From assembly GCA_028279885.1 (NCBI GenBank), contig JANQMX010000080.1, forward strand, positions 1 through 64,000: a stretch of 64,000 bases of DNA, written 5' to 3'. Every line of letters begins with the position of its first letter. The stretch's first letter is position 1. The notes under the pieces are model-generated. The model was given only the letters and a program-made list of their open reading frames with translations, searched no databases and was not told the DNA's origin. Shown here in pieces: positions 51,040 through 61,382 of the stretch. A program made the translations under genes and the position numbers. This DNA comes from Rhodovibrionaceae bacterium (GTDB lineage: Bacteria; Pseudomonadota; Alphaproteobacteria; Kiloniellales; DSM-21159).

Positions 51040-52110
51040 ATGGACGCGCGCAGGCTGCTCTCCGGCAACTTTTCCTTCGCCGACCTGCACCCCGGGGTGC
51101 TGCTGGTGATCGTGTTCCTGCTGGCTTACCCCGGCTTTGCGTCTGACTTCTTCGTTTTCCAGATCGGTGCCTACACGCTCATCCTCGGCACCATCGCCCT
51201 GTCGCTGATGATGCTGGGCGGCTATGGCGGCATGGTCAGCCTGGCACAGCTCACCGTGGCTGGCCTTGCCGGGTACCTGGTGGCCATTGTCGGGACCAAC
51301 AGCGTCGGCGTCATGGGCCTTGGCTGGCCCTGGTGGATCACGGTTCCCTTCGCGATCTTGGCCGCCGCCGTCTTCAGCGCGTTGATCGGCGCCATCTCGG
51401 TCCGCACCGAGGGGATCTACACGATCATGATCACCCTCGCGATCGCCGTCGCCTTCTTCTATTTCGTGCGCCAGAACTACGTGGTCTTCAACGGCTTCAC
51501 CGGCTTCGCCGGCATCGAGCCGCCGACCCTCTTCGGCGTCTATTGGCGCGACCCGGTTCCCTTTTATTACCTCAGCCTGACTGTCGCCGGCGGCTTCTAT
51601 GCCGCCGTGCTCTACGCCTCGCGCTCGACCTTCGGGCTCAGTCTGCAGGCCATCCGCGATAACCCGCGGCGCATGCGGGCGCTGGGCTACGACGTCACGC
51701 TGCACCGGGTCTTCGCTTACTTTCTCGCGGGTCTGATCGCGGGCACCGCCGGCGTGCTCATGGTCTGGTTCAACGGTCGCATCTCGCCGGGCTCGGTCGG
51801 TGTCGACATCGTCATCGATATCCTGGTGATCGCGGTGGTCGGCGGCATGCGCCATCCCATCGGTCCCTTCCTCGGCGCGCTGGTCTTCGTGCTGCTGCAG
51901 AACTTCGCCATCGATCTGATCGACCGGGAGCGTTTCAACACCGTTATTGGCCTCGCCTTCTTGCTCGTCGTGCTGTTCTCACCGGACGGCCTGCTCGGGC
52001 TTTGGCAGAGAGTCCGTCCGAAGCTCCGCTTCGCACGAACGGCGCGGTATGAGGCCGGCCGTGCCGAAGAGCGGGACCGGCAAGGCGCCGGGCCGCTCGA
52101 ACAAACCTAG
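51040..52110 (+). CDS. Liv-type ABC importer permease 2 (LivM-like)
   Basis: This 356-residue permease has about nine helices with LGGYGGMVSLAQLTVAGLAGY and the coupling loop FGLSLQAIRDNPRRMRALGYDV, both typical of LivM. The C-terminal 35 residues are charged and soluble. It starts three bases after the previous stop. It pairs with the LivH-like protein to form the membrane channel. Confidence 0.9.
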   Translation: MDARRLLSGNFSFADLHPGVLLVIVFLLAYPGFASDFFVFQIGAYTLILGTIALSLMMLGGYGGMVSLAQLTVAGLAGYLVAIVGTNSVGVMGLGWPWWITVPFAILAAAVFSALIGAISVRTEGIYTIMITLAIAVAFFYFVRQNYVVFNGFTGFAGIEPPTLFGVYWRDPVPFYYLSLTVAGGFYAAVLYASRSTFGLSLQAIRDNPRRMRALGYDVTLHRVFAYFLAGLIAGTAGVLMVWFNGRISPGSVGVDIVIDILVIAVVGGMRHPIGPFLGALVFVLLQNFAIDLIDRERFNTVIGLAFLLVVLFSPDGLLGLWQRVRPKLRFARTARYEAGRAEERDRQGAGPLEQT

Positions 52111-52139
52111 AAAGGCAAACCTAAGCATGGGAGGTAGCA

Positions 52140-53387
52140 ATGCGTAGATTTACCAAGACGACGATTGCCGCCGTCGCGGCACTATCGCTCGCCGCACCGG
52201 CGCTGGCGGAAGACACCATCAAGATGGGGGCACTCGCCACTTTGGAAGGCGCTTTCACGGTGCTCGGCGAGGACAGCATGCGCGGCGTCGAGCTGGCCCT
52301 TGAGGAGTTCGAGTACACGGCGGGTGGCAAGAAGATCGAGCTCATCACCGGCTCGTCTGACGCTTCACCTGACAGCGCTATCCGCGCGGCTCGCAAGCTG
52401 GTCGAGCAGGACGGTGTGCAAATCCTCGTCGGTCCGCTGTCCGGCTCGGAAGGCCTGGCGGTCAAAGACTACGCCAAGACCCAGCCGGAGGTGACCTTTG
52501 TAAACGGCTCTTCGGCGGCGCAGGACACCACCTTGCGCAATCCTTCCGACAACTTCTTCCGCTTCTCAACGGAAGGGGCGCAGTGGATGGCCGGTCTTGG
52601 CGAGTACGTCTACAACGAAAAGGGCTACCGCAACATCGCGGTGCTGGCGGAGGACTATTCCTTCCCCTACACCCAGGTCTTCGGCTTCCTCGAGCCTTTC
52701 TGCCGCCTCGGCGGCAAGGCACCGGTCGACGCGCGCTTCTGGGTGCCGATCGGCAACAAGGACTACTCCTCCGTCATCGCCGCGCTGCCCGATGATGTCG
52801 ATGCGATCTACGTCGCCCTCGGTGGGGCCGATGCCGTCAACTTCCTGACCCAGTATGAGCAGGCCGGCGGCGATCTGCCGCTGATAGGCGGTTCGATCAC
52901 CGTCGACCAGACGGTGCTCGGCTCCAAGGGGCGCACCCGCGACTTCATCATCGGCACGCCCTCGGCCGGTCCGATCTCCGATACTTGGGACGACCCGCGC
53001 TGGAGTGCTTTCGTCGAGGCCTACAAGGCGAAGTTCCCGGACGGCTTCCCTTCGCCCTCGCTCTTCGCGCACGCCTACTACATCAACACCAAGGCGGCCC
53101 TTCTGGCTTTGAACGAGGTGGACGGCGACCTTTCCGACGGTGGCGTGAAGCTTCGTGAGGCCTTGGCGAACCTAGAGTTCGAAACGCCGACGGGCATGGT
53201 CAAGCTCGACGAGCGCCGCCAGGCCGTCGCCGACATCTTCCTGACCGAGGTGATTGAGGGGCCGGACGGCAATCTCTTGAACAAGACCATCAAGGTCATT
53301 CCGCAGGTCGATCAGACCTTCGGCCTGTCCTACGACGACTTCCTGCAGTACGGCCAGGTTAGCCGCGAGAACCCGAGCTGCGAGTAA
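52140..53387 (+). CDS. Liv-type ABC importer substrate-binding protein
   Basis: This 415-residue periplasmic protein has the signal peptide MRRFTKTTIAAVAALSLAAP with cleavage after ALA, followed by EDTIKMGALATLEGAFTVLGED, typical of leucine/amide-binding folds. The conserved IELITGSSDASPDSAIRAARKLVEQD strand-helix and VQILVGPLSGSEGLAV binding loop are present. A strong GGGAGG precedes the ATG. It should set the specificity of the importer, but sequence alone does not reveal the ligand. Confidence 0.92.
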   Translation: MRRFTKTTIAAVAALSLAAPALAEDTIKMGALATLEGAFTVLGEDSMRGVELALEEFEYTAGGKKIELITGSSDASPDSAIRAARKLVEQDGVQILVGPLSGSEGLAVKDYAKTQPEVTFVNGSSAAQDTTLRNPSDNFFRFSTEGAQWMAGLGEYVYNEKGYRNIAVLAEDYSFPYTQVFGFLEPFCRLGGKAPVDARFWVPIGNKDYSSVIAALPDDVDAIYVALGGADAVNFLTQYEQAGGDLPLIGGSITVDQTVLGSKGRTRDFIIGTPSAGPISDTWDDPRWSAFVEAYKAKFPDGFPSPSLFAHAYYINTKAALLALNEVDGDLSDGGVKLREALANLEFETPTGMVKLDERRQAVADIFLTEVIEGPDGNLLNKTIKVIPQVDQTFGLSYDDFLQYGQVSRENPSCE

Positions 53388-53426
53388 GGCGCGGCTTACT
53401 CTTGCTGAAACGGCCCGTTCGATAAG

Positions 53427-54218
53427 ATGCCCGGAACCGACGCCTTCTCCCGCCTACAAAGCGCCGGCCGTTATGCGCTGGAGCTGGAGGCTGTCAGCCG
53501 CCATTTCGGTGCGCTGGTCGCCTTGGCGGACATCAACATGACGGTGGCCGCTGGGGAGCGGCGCGCGGTTCTGGGCTCGAACGGGGCCGGCAAGACGACC
53601 CTGTTCAACGCGATCACCGGCGACTTCCCGCCGACCACCGGTCGCGTGCGTTTGTTTGGCGAGGACGTGACGGATCTGCCGGTGCACGAGCGGATCCGTC
53701 GCGGTCTGCGCCGCACCTATCAGATCTCGCTGCTGTTCAACGGCCTGAGCGTGATCGACAATATCTATCTGGCCTGCCGTGGCGTCAGCCGCCGTCGCTT
53801 CTCGCTGCGCCGGCCAGGGCGTGACGAAAGCGCCATGGAAACGGCCGAGACTTTGCTCGGCGCCGTCCACCTGGAAGAGGCGCGGGACATGCTGGTCGAG
53901 GCCTTGAGCTACGGCCAACAGCGTCAGCTTGAAATCGCCCTCGCGCTTGCCGGGGCACCGCGGCTCATCCTGTTCGACGAGCCCGCCGCCGGCCTATCGC
54001 CGACCGAACGCAGCGAGCTGATCGAGATCCTGCAGTCGTTGCCCGAGCACATGGGCTACATCATCATCGAGCACGACATGGACGTGGCCCTGCGCGTCTC
54101 GGAAAGCGTCACTATGATGCACAACGGGCGCATCTTCCGCGAGGGCACGCCGCAGGAGATCGAGAACGATCCGGAGGTGCAGGAGCTCTACCTGGGTCAG
54201 GGAGGCGGCCATGCTTGA
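53427..54218 (+). CDS. Liv-type ABC importer ATPase 1 (LivG-like)
   Basis: This 263-residue ATPase has Walker [12 protein letters not shown]-loop [15 protein letters not shown], signature [13 protein letters not shown] (YGQQR is normal for LivG), Walker [15 protein letters not shown] and the His switch IIEHDMD. It overlaps the next ATPase gene by 8 bases. All catalytic residues are present. Confidence 0.93.
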   Translation: MPGTDAFSRLQSAGRYALELEAVSRHFGALVALADINMTVAAGERRAVLGSNGAGKTTLFNAITGDFPPTTGRVRLFGEDVTDLPVHERIRRGLRRTYQISLLFNGLSVIDNIYLACRGVSRRRFSLRRPGRDESAMETAETLLGAVHLEEARDMLVEALSYGQQRQLEIALALAGAPRLILFDEPAAGLSPTERSELIEILQSLPEHMGYIIIEHDMDVALRVSESVTMMHNGRIFREGTPQEIENDPEVQELYLGQGGGHA

Positions 54219-56529
54219 GCGCAGGCCATCCCGCCAGGCCGCTCCCTCCAGCAGCACGGCCGTGCTGCAAATCCGCGATCTGCATGTCTACTACGGTCAT
54301 TCGCACGCGCTGCAAGGCGTCGACCTTACGCTCGAGCAGGGGGTGCACGCCGTGGTCGGCCGCAACGGCATGGGCAAGACCACGCTCTGCAACAGCGTCA
54401 TGGGCCTGCTCAAGCCGCAACGCGGCTCCATCCGTTTCTATGGCGAGGAGATCGGCGGCCTGCAGCCGCACCAGATCGCAGCCCGCGGCATCGGCTACAC
54501 GCCGCAGGGGCGGCGGCTTTGGCCGTCGCTCACCGTCGAGGAGCACATGCGCCTTTCGGAAAGCGGCAGCGGTACGTGGAGCATCGAGCGGATCTACGAC
54601 GCCTTCCCCCGGCTTTACGAGCGGCGGGGCAACGGGGCAGGGCAGCTCTCCGGCGGCGAGCAGCAGATGCTCGCCATCTCCCGTGCTCTGCTGCAGGACC
54701 CGCGCCTCCTGGTGCTGGACGAGCCGACCGAGGGTCTGGCGCCGATCATCGTCGATCAGGTGGAGGCGCTGCTCGCCAACCTCGCCACCGAGCAGGAGGT
54801 CTCCATCCTGCTAATCGAGCAGAACATAGCCGTCGCAACCTCCATCTCGGAGGACGTGGCGATCATGGTCAATGGTCGTGTCTGGCGCGTCATGCCCGCC
54901 CAGCAACTGGCCGGCGACCGCACCTTGCAAGAGCGGCTGCTCGGCGTGGGGCGCCACTCGCATGAAGATTTGGAGCTGCCGCCAGAGGTCGAGCAAGCGC
55001 CGCCCGAGAGCCGCTCCCCCAAAAGCCCGCGCGAGGAGTCTGTCGCGGACGTTCCGGTGCAGGAGAGTGCCGAGCCCTCGCAAGAGCCGGCACCCCAAGC
55101 CAGTGGCAATCTCGTCTATGTGCCGCCGACCCGCTGGTCCAGCGCCGCTTGGCGCGAGGCGGCGGGGCCGCAGGAGGCGCTTCCGTCTCCGGCTTCCAAT
55201 GCAACGACCGCCAGGCCTTTCGACAGCAAGCCTGAACCGCTGTTCCGTGAACCGCCGAGCGCGCGGCAAGCCGGTGCGGGCGGAGAGATTTATGTCGCTG
55301 GGACCTTCGATACCAAGGGTGCTGAGCTCTCCTACATTCGGGACTGCGTGGCAGCTCATGGCGTGAGGGTACGGACAATCGACCTCTCGACCTCCGGCAA
55401 GCCTTCCTCGGCCGATGTGCCGCCGCACGTCATTGCCGCCTACCACCGAAGCGGGGCGGGCGGTGTCTTCAGCGGCGACCGCGGCACGTCGGTGCGTGCC
55501 ATGGCGGAGGCTTTCGAGAACTGGATCCGGCGCCAGCGCGATATCGCCGGCATCATCTCCGCCGGCGGCTCCGGTGCCACCGCCCTGGTGACGCCGGCCA
55601 TGCGCAGCCTGCCGGTCGGCGTGCCAAAGGTGATGATCTCGACCGTCGCGTCGGGTGACGTCGGACAGTACGTCGGACCGACCGACATCATGATGATGTA
55701 TTCGGTCACGGACGTGCAGGGCCTCAACCGCATCTCACGGCAGGTGCTGGCCAACGGCGCCAATGCGATCGCGGGAATGGTCAAGGACGCAGCGAAGGCC
55801 CCGGTCTCGTCGAGATCGCGGCGGGGAGAAAGCGCCGAGAAGCCCAGTCTGGGCCTCACCATGTTCGGCGTCACGACCACGGCCCTGCAGCAGATCACCG
55901 CGCTGCTCGACGACCGCTACGACTGCCTGGTGTTCCATGCCACGGGAACCGGCGGGCGCTCGATGGAGAAGCTGGCCGACAGCGGACTGCTGACGGCAGC
56001 CATCGACCTCACCACCACCGAAGTCTGCGACATGATGATGGGCGGCGTGTTCCCGGCAGACGAAGACCGCTTCGGCGCTTTCATCCGAACGCGGATTCCC
56101 TACGTCGGCTCCTTCGGGGCGCTGGACATGGTCAACTTCGGTGCTCCCGACACGGTGCCGGAGCGCTATCGCAACCGCGTCTTTGTCGAGCACAATCCAC
56201 AGGTCACCCTGATGCGGACGACGGCGGAAGAGAACGCCCGGATGGGCGCGTGGATGGCCAGCCGTATCAACGAAATGACGGGGCCCGTCCGTTTTCTCAT
56301 TCCCGAGGGCGGCGTCTCCGCCCTCGATGCGTCCGGCCAGCCCTTTCACGACCCGGCCGCGGACCGGGCTCTCTTCGAGGCTTTCACCGGCCGCTTCCAG
56401 GAGACCGCGAGCCGCCGCCTGATTCGCTTGCCGCACAATATCAACGACCCGGCCTTCGCTCAGGCAGCGGTCGACGCTCTGGAAGAGATAAACCCCACGA
56501 AGAGGATGCCGCGTCATGCCGCGTTTTGA
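54211..56529 (+). CDS. Fusion of LivF-like ABC ATPase and UPF0261/Tm-1-like domain
   Basis: This 772-residue fusion has two enzymatic parts. Residues about 15-245 are a complete LivF ATPase ([47 protein letters not shown]). A Pro/Glu/Ser-rich linker spans about 250-355. Residues about 360-770 are a UPF0261 (Tm-1-like ATP-binding) domain: [72 protein letters not shown]. Bacterial UPF0261 proteins are usually separate, and the plant Tm-1 protein fuses UPF0261 to the TIM barrel found next here. The fusion ties substrate import to the first cytoplasmic step or to its control (inference). Confidence 0.9.
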   Translation: MLERRPSRQAAPSSSTAVLQIRDLHVYYGHSHALQGVDLTLEQGVHAVVGRNGMGKTTLCNSVMGLLKPQRGSIRFYGEEIGGLQPHQIAARGIGYTPQGRRLWPSLTVEEHMRLSESGSGTWSIERIYDAFPRLYERRGNGAGQLSGGEQQMLAISRALLQDPRLLVLDEPTEGLAPIIVDQVEALLANLATEQEVSILLIEQNIAVATSISEDVAIMVNGRVWRVMPAQQLAGDRTLQERLLGVGRHSHEDLELPPEVEQAPPESRSPKSPREESVADVPVQESAEPSQEPAPQASGNLVYVPPTRWSSAAWREAAGPQEALPSPASNATTARPFDSKPEPLFREPPSARQAGAGGEIYVAGTFDTKGAELSYIRDCVAAHGVRVRTIDLSTSGKPSSADVPPHVIAAYHRSGAGGVFSGDRGTSVRAMAEAFENWIRRQRDIAGIISAGGSGATALVTPAMRSLPVGVPKVMISTVASGDVGQYVGPTDIMMMYSVTDVQGLNRISRQVLANGANAIAGMVKDAAKAPVSSRSRRGESAEKPSLGLTMFGVTTTALQQITALLDDRYDCLVFHATGTGGRSMEKLADSGLLTAAIDLTTTEVCDMMMGGVFPADEDRFGAFIRTRIPYVGSFGALDMVNFGAPDTVPERYRNRVFVEHNPQVTLMRTTAEENARMGAWMASRINEMTGPVRFLIPEGGVSALDASGQPFHDPAADRALFEAFTGRFQETASRRLIRLPHNINDPAFAQAAVDALEEINPTKRMPRHAAF

Positions 56530-57349
56530 ACGGAAAGCCCTGGTCGAGAAGTTCCAGGAGATGAAACGGCGCGGCGACCCGATCATCGGCGGTGGCGCTG
56601 GCACCGGGCTTTCGGCCAAGTGCGAAGAAGCCGGCGGCATCGACCTTATCGTGATCTATAACTCCGGCCGCTACCGCATGGCCGGGCGCGGCTCGCTTTC
56701 CGGTCTCATGGCTTACGGCAACGCCAACGACGTGGTCATGGAGATGGCAAGCGAGGTCTTGCCGGTGGTGCGCAACACCCCGGTGCTGGCCGGGGTCAAT
56801 GGCACCGACCCCTTCTGCCTGTTCGACGACTATCTCGATCGCGTGAAGGCGGTCGGCTTCTCCGGCGTGCAGAACTTCCCGACGGTCGGCCTCATCGATG
56901 GCAACTTCCGCGCCAATCTGGAGGAGACCGGCATGTCCTACGGCCAAGAGGTGGATCTCATCCGCTTGGCGCGAGAGAAGGACCTGCTGACCACGCCCTA
57001 TGTCTTCAACGAGGAGGACGCGACGGCCATGACAGAGGCGGGCGCCGACATTGTCGTCTGCCACCTGGGCCTCACCACCGGCGGCTCCATCGGTGCCGAG
57101 ACGGCGCTCAAGCTGGAAGACTGTCCGGCCCTGGTCGATGCCTGGTCGGAGGCGGCTTTGAGGGTCAACCCGGATGTCCTTGTGCTGGTTCACGGCGGCC
57201 CGGTCGCCATGCCGGAAGACGCGCGATACGTCCTGGACAACACCAAGAACTGCCACGGCTTCTATGGCGCGTCCTCGATGGAGCGCCTGCCGACGGAAGT
57301 GGCGCTAACCGAACAAACCAAAGCCTTCAAGGCCTTGAGAACCGCTTGA
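56516..57349 (+). CDS. PEP-hydrolase-like TIM-barrel protein (Tm-1 C-terminal family)
   Basis: This 277-residue TIM barrel retains the glycine-rich family loops: [61 protein letters not shown] and the closing [14 protein letters not shown] phosphate-binding-like loop. It overlaps the UPF0261 fusion gene by 14 bases. In plants the same pair of domains occurs in one polypeptide (Tm-1), so these two proteins probably act together. The annotated name PEP hydrolase comes from distant similarity, and the true reaction is not known to me. Confidence 0.88.
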   Translation: MPRFERKALVEKFQEMKRRGDPIIGGGAGTGLSAKCEEAGGIDLIVIYNSGRYRMAGRGSLSGLMAYGNANDVVMEMASEVLPVVRNTPVLAGVNGTDPFCLFDDYLDRVKAVGFSGVQNFPTVGLIDGNFRANLEETGMSYGQEVDLIRLAREKDLLTTPYVFNEEDATAMTEAGADIVVCHLGLTTGGSIGAETALKLEDCPALVDAWSEAALRVNPDVLVLVHGGPVAMPEDARYVLDNTKNCHGFYGASSMERLPTEVALTEQTKAFKALRTA

Positions 57350-57362
57350 AGGGAGGGAGACC

Positions 57363-59432
57363 ATGACGGGCAGCCTGATCGGATCCATCATTCTCTGGCT
57401 CATCGTAGCGATCATCGTCATTGTGGTGGTCGTCTACCTCTTGAACTGGCTCTACCACCGCTCGACGAAGGAAGTGGCCTTCGTGCGCACGGGCTTCGGC
57501 GGGGAGACCGTGATCATCAACGGCGGGACATTGGTCTTGCCCATTGTGCATGAGATCACGCCAGTCAATCTCAACGTGGTGCGCATCCCCGTGGCCCGAA
57601 CGCGGGACGAGGCGGTCATCACCCGAGATCGCATGCGGGTCGACATCGAAGCGGAGTTTTTCGTCCGGGTCATCCAGAAGCCCGAAGCGGTCGCCGCCGC
57701 AGCCTCGACCCTCGGCCGGCGGACGCTGGAGCCCGACGCGCTTGCCGATCTTCTGTCTGGCAAGTTCGTGGGCGCGCTGCGCTCCGCCGCTGCCGGCATG
57801 AGCATGGACGAGATTCACGAGAAGCGGGCGGACTTCGTCGCCATGGTGGAGGAGCGCGCGGCGGGTGCGCTCGCCCGCAACGGCTTGGAACTGGAGTTCG
57901 TTGCTATCACGGACCTGGACCAGACCGACCTGGAGTTCTTCAACCCCTCTAATCGCTTCGATGCGGAGGGTCTGACCCAGCTGATCGAGTCTATCGAAGG
58001 GCGTCGCAAGCTGCGCAACGACATTGAGCAGTCGTCGATGGTCGCCATCCGCACGCGTAATCTGGAGGCGGAAAAAGAGACCCTGCAATTGGAGCAGGAG
58101 AGCGAGAATTCCCGCCTCAACCAGGAGCGTGCACTGGAAGCTTTGCGGGCCGAGCAGCAGGCGGAAATCGTGCAAACCCGCGTGGCCAAGGAAGCGGAGG
58201 CCGAGCGCTCCCGCATCGCCAGCGAGCAGGAGACCCGCGCCTTCCAGATCGAGCGGCAGCGCGAATTGCAGGAGTCCGAGATCAAGGCGCAGCGGGAAGT
58301 GGAGCAGGCCCGTATCGCCCAGGAGCAGACACTGGAGAAGGCGCGCATCGAGCGTGAGCGCCAGGTGCGTCAGCAGCAGATTCAACAGCGCCACGACCTG
58401 GAGACCGCGGAGGTCAGCGCCAGCGAGGACATCGAGCGGGCGCGCATCGTCTCTGAACGGCAGCTGCGCGAAGCGCGCATCGTCGCCGAGGAAGAGAACG
58501 AGACCCGCGAGATCGCGCGTGGCCAGCAGATCGACTCGGCCCGCATCGCGGCGCAGAAGAGCGTCGAGACGGCGCGTATCGCCCAGGAGCAGGTGCTCGA
58601 CAAGGCGCGCATCGAGCGCGATCGCTTGCTGCGTTCGCAGCAGATCTCGCAGCGTCAGTCGATCGAGGAGGCCGAGATCTCGGCGCGGGAGGAGATCGAG
58701 CGGGCACGCATCGCCTCCGACCGCGGCCTCGACGAAGCGCGTATCCTGCAGGACCGCGACCTGAAACGCTTGGAGATCGAGCGCAGCCAGGCCCTCGAGC
58801 TGGCCGAGATCGAGCGGCAGATCACCGTCCTGCAAAAGCAGTCGGAAGAGGCCGAGTCCCGTGTGGCGACAGAGGCGGCGCGAGCCCGCGCGGTGGCGGC
58901 CGAGGAGCAGGTGGCAACCACGCGCGAGACGGAGATTGCCGAGCGCATCGCAACGGTCGACCGGCTGATGGCAGCCAAGGACGCCGATGCGGCGAAGATC
59001 GCAGCCGAGGCGAGCAAGATCACCGCGGCCGTCGCCGCGGAGGCCGAGCGTCTACGCAACGAGGCCGAGAACGTCTTGACCGCGGACGCCCGGGCCGCGC
59101 GCACGCGGGCCAAGATCATCGACCGCTTGGAAGGCATCGTGCGCGAAAGCGTGCGTCCGCTGGAGCGCATCGAGGGCATCAAGATCCTTCATGTCGATGG
59201 CCTGAACGGTGGTGGAGGCGGTGGCCAACGCACGCCGACCGATGAGGTGATCGAAAGCGCGTTGCGGTACCGGGCCCAGGCGCCGCTGATCGACGAGATG
59301 ATGAAGGAGATCGGGGTGGAGAACCCCGGCGTATCCCGTATGGGCGACATCTTCCGCTCGGCGCGAGACGCCTCTTCCCTTGCCAAGGATGCTGAGGCCA
59401 AGGACGCGAGCGCGAAAAAGAAAGGCGATTGA
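57363..59432 (+). CDS. Flotillin-like SPFH membrane scaffold protein
   Basis: This 689-residue protein has one N-terminal membrane helix (SIILWLIVAIIVIVVVVYLLNW), an SPFH/band-7 domain (residues about 40-210) and a very long coiled coil (about 215-600) made of repeated I-A-Q-E-Q / R-I-E-R-E units such as ARIAQEQTLEKARIERE. It matches the YqiK/FloT type that organises membrane microdomains. GGGAGGGAG precedes the ATG. No NfeD partner is adjacent, which is usual for bacterial flotillins. Here it may anchor the importer and enzymes at the membrane (inference). Confidence 0.9.
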   Translation: MTGSLIGSIILWLIVAIIVIVVVVYLLNWLYHRSTKEVAFVRTGFGGETVIINGGTLVLPIVHEITPVNLNVVRIPVARTRDEAVITRDRMRVDIEAEFFVRVIQKPEAVAAAASTLGRRTLEPDALADLLSGKFVGALRSAAAGMSMDEIHEKRADFVAMVEERAAGALARNGLELEFVAITDLDQTDLEFFNPSNRFDAEGLTQLIESIEGRRKLRNDIEQSSMVAIRTRNLEAEKETLQLEQESENSRLNQERALEALRAEQQAEIVQTRVAKEAEAERSRIASEQETRAFQIERQRELQESEIKAQREVEQARIAQEQTLEKARIERERQVRQQQIQQRHDLETAEVSASEDIERARIVSERQLREARIVAEEENETREIARGQQIDSARIAAQKSVETARIAQEQVLDKARIERDRLLRSQQISQRQSIEEAEISAREEIERARIASDRGLDEARILQDRDLKRLEIERSQALELAEIERQITVLQKQSEEAESRVATEAARARAVAAEEQVATTRETEIAERIATVDRLMAAKDADAAKIAAEASKITAAVAAEAERLRNEAENVLTADARAARTRAKIIDRLEGIVRESVRPLERIEGIKILHVDGLNGGGGGGQRTPTDEVIESALRYRAQAPLIDEMMKEIGVENPGVSRMGDIFRSARDASSLAKDAEAKDASAKKKGD

Positions 59433-59436
59433 GTCT

Positions 59437-59874
59437 ATGGCGCTGGTCTATGCCTCTTCCGTTATCGCGGCGCCGGCCGCGCGGGTTTGGGAGACGATCC
59501 GGGACTTCAACGGATTGCCGAACTGGCATCCGGCGATTGCCGAAAGCCGCATTGAAGCGGGTGCGCCGGCCGATCAGGTCGGCTGCATACGCGCCTTTCG
59601 CCTGCGGGACGGCGGCTTCATCCGCGAGCGCTTGCTCGCCCTGTCGGACTACGACTTCAGCTGCACCTACGCCATCCTGGAAAGCCCCATGGGCGTAGAG
59701 AACTACGTTGCTACCCTGAAGCTGACGCCCATCACCGATGGCGACCGGACCTTCGCCGAGTGGTCGGCAGAGTTCGACTGCCCGCCGGAGCGCGAGGCGG
59801 AGCTGGTCGCACTGATCGGTACCGGCGTCTTCCAGGGCGGCTTCGATGCCCTGAAGAGCCGTTTCGGGCAGTGA
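59437..59874 (+). CDS. SRPBCC (START/Bet v1-like) family protein
   Basis: This 145-residue protein has the polyketide-cyclase-2/START-like fold with a hydrophobic ligand cavity: VIAAPAARVWETIRDFNGLPNWHP opens the fold and a long C-terminal helix closes it. The ATG at 59437 lies 4 bases after the flotillin stop; the track ORF begins out of place at 59380. It is clearly related to the N-terminal domain of the next protein. It probably binds a small lipophilic ligand or intermediate. Confidence 0.87.
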   Translation: MALVYASSVIAAPAARVWETIRDFNGLPNWHPAIAESRIEAGAPADQVGCIRAFRLRDGGFIRERLLALSDYDFSCTYAILESPMGVENYVATLKLTPITDGDRTFAEWSAEFDCPPEREAELVALIGTGVFQGGFDALKSRFGQ

Positions 59875-59891
59875 GACGGTGAGGACGTAAC

Positions 59892-61382
59892 ATGGTCACC
59901 GTCCGCCGCAGCACAGTGATAGACGCGCCGATCGCGGCGGTCTGGGACGTGCTGCGCGACTTCAACGGCCACGACCGCTGGCATCCTGCCGTGGCGCGCA
60001 GCAACCTGGAGGGCAATCAGCGGACCGACCAGGTCGGCTGCGTTCGGAATTTCGTTCTGGAGTCCGGCGAGCGGCTGCGCGAACGGCTGCTTGAGCTGTC
60101 CGACAAGCAGCACAGCTTTCGCTACGCCATTGTCGAGAGCGAGGTGCCGCTGATCAACTACGTCGCGGAAGTCGCGCTCAAGCCGGTGACTGACGGCGAC
60201 CGTACCTTCTGGTCCTGGAGCTCCCGTTTCGAGACGCCGAAGGGCCGCGAGCGAGAGTTGGCGCAATTGGTCGCGGAAGGCGTCTACGAGGCGGGCTTCG
60301 AGGCCATTCGGGCTGAGGTCGAGATCGCGCAAAGCCCTTGGCGCGGGCCTGCCGGATCGACCTCGGCTGGCGGTGCCGCCATCGAGGGCACCGCCATGGT
60401 CATCGATCGCCATGGCGGCCCCGAGCAGTTGCATGCGGCACGCGTGCTGGCGTCGCCGCCGGGTCCGGGTGAGGTACGGCTGCGGCAGAGCGCCATCGGC
60501 GTCAACTTCATCGATGTCTATTGCCGCAGCGGCTACTTCGATCTGCTGACCCCGCCGGGAGCACCGGGCATGGAAGCAGCCGGGGTCGTGGTCGACGTCG
60601 GGCCCGGTGTGCGACACCTCTCGCCCGGGCAGCGAGTCGCCTATGCTTGTCCGCCGGTCGGCGCCTACGCCACCGTTCGCACCATGCCGGCCACCCTGGT
60701 CATGCCGCTGCCGGACTGGTTGGACGATGTCACCGCCGCTGCGGGCTTGTTGAAGGGCATGACGGCGGAGTTCCTGCTGCATCGGGTGCACAAGCTCGCG
60801 CGCGGCGAGACGGTGCTGATCTATGCGCCGGCCGGCGGTGTCGGGCGGCTGCTGTGCCAGTGGGCTAAGCATCTCGGCGCCACGGTGATCGGCGCAACCT
60901 CCAGCGAAGAGAAGGCGCGCATCGCCCGCGCCGCCGGTGCCGATCATGTCATCCTGCCGGGCGAAGCGAGCCTGGAGGAGCAGGTGCGTGCGCTAACGCG
61001 AGGGCGCGGCGCCGATGTCATCTTCGATGCCGTCGGCCGCGACAGCTTCGGCCATTCGCTCCGCGCCTTGGCCAACTGCGGTCATTTAGTCAGCTACGGC
61101 CAAGCCTCCGGCGATATCGGTACGTGGGACATCGGTGGGCTGGCGTCCAACTCCGCCACGCTGTCCCGTCCCAATTTCGGCCACTACACCGACACGCCTG
61201 AGAAGGTGGCCGCGATCACCGAGCGGCTGTTCGATGCGATGGCGCGGCGCATCGTCACAGTCGAAGTCGGCCGGCGTTATGCGCTGAGCGAGGCGGCTGC
61301 CGCACATCGCGCCTTGGAAGGCCGGGAGACGACTGCCTCGCTGGTCCTTCTTCCCGACGATGCCGAAAGGGGATCCTCATGA
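59892..61382 (+). CDS. SRPBCC domain fused to quinone-oxidoreductase-type MDR enzyme
   Basis: This 496-residue fusion has an N-terminal SRPBCC domain (residues 1-150: VIDAPIAAVWDVLRDFNGHDRWHP) and a zinc-independent medium-chain reductase related to NADPH:quinone oxidoreductase (residues about 165-490: GVNFIDVYCRSGYF, PGMEAAGVVVDVG, YAPAGGVGRLLCQWAK). No zinc-ligand cysteines are seen. The reductase part should reduce an enone or quinone with NADPH, and the SRPBCC part may present the substrate. The SRPBCC part is a paralogue of the preceding small protein. Confidence 0.9.
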   Translation: MVTVRRSTVIDAPIAAVWDVLRDFNGHDRWHPAVARSNLEGNQRTDQVGCVRNFVLESGERLRERLLELSDKQHSFRYAIVESEVPLINYVAEVALKPVTDGDRTFWSWSSRFETPKGRERELAQLVAEGVYEAGFEAIRAEVEIAQSPWRGPAGSTSAGGAAIEGTAMVIDRHGGPEQLHAARVLASPPGPGEVRLRQSAIGVNFIDVYCRSGYFDLLTPPGAPGMEAAGVVVDVGPGVRHLSPGQRVAYACPPVGAYATVRTMPATLVMPLPDWLDDVTAAAGLLKGMTAEFLLHRVHKLARGETVLIYAPAGGVGRLLCQWAKHLGATVIGATSSEEKARIARAAGADHVILPGEASLEEQVRALTRGRGADVIFDAVGRDSFGHSLRALANCGHLVSYGQASGDIGTWDIGGLASNSATLSRPNFGHYTDTPEKVAAITERLFDAMARRIVTVEVGRRYALSEAAAAHRALEGRETTASLVLLPDDAERGSS

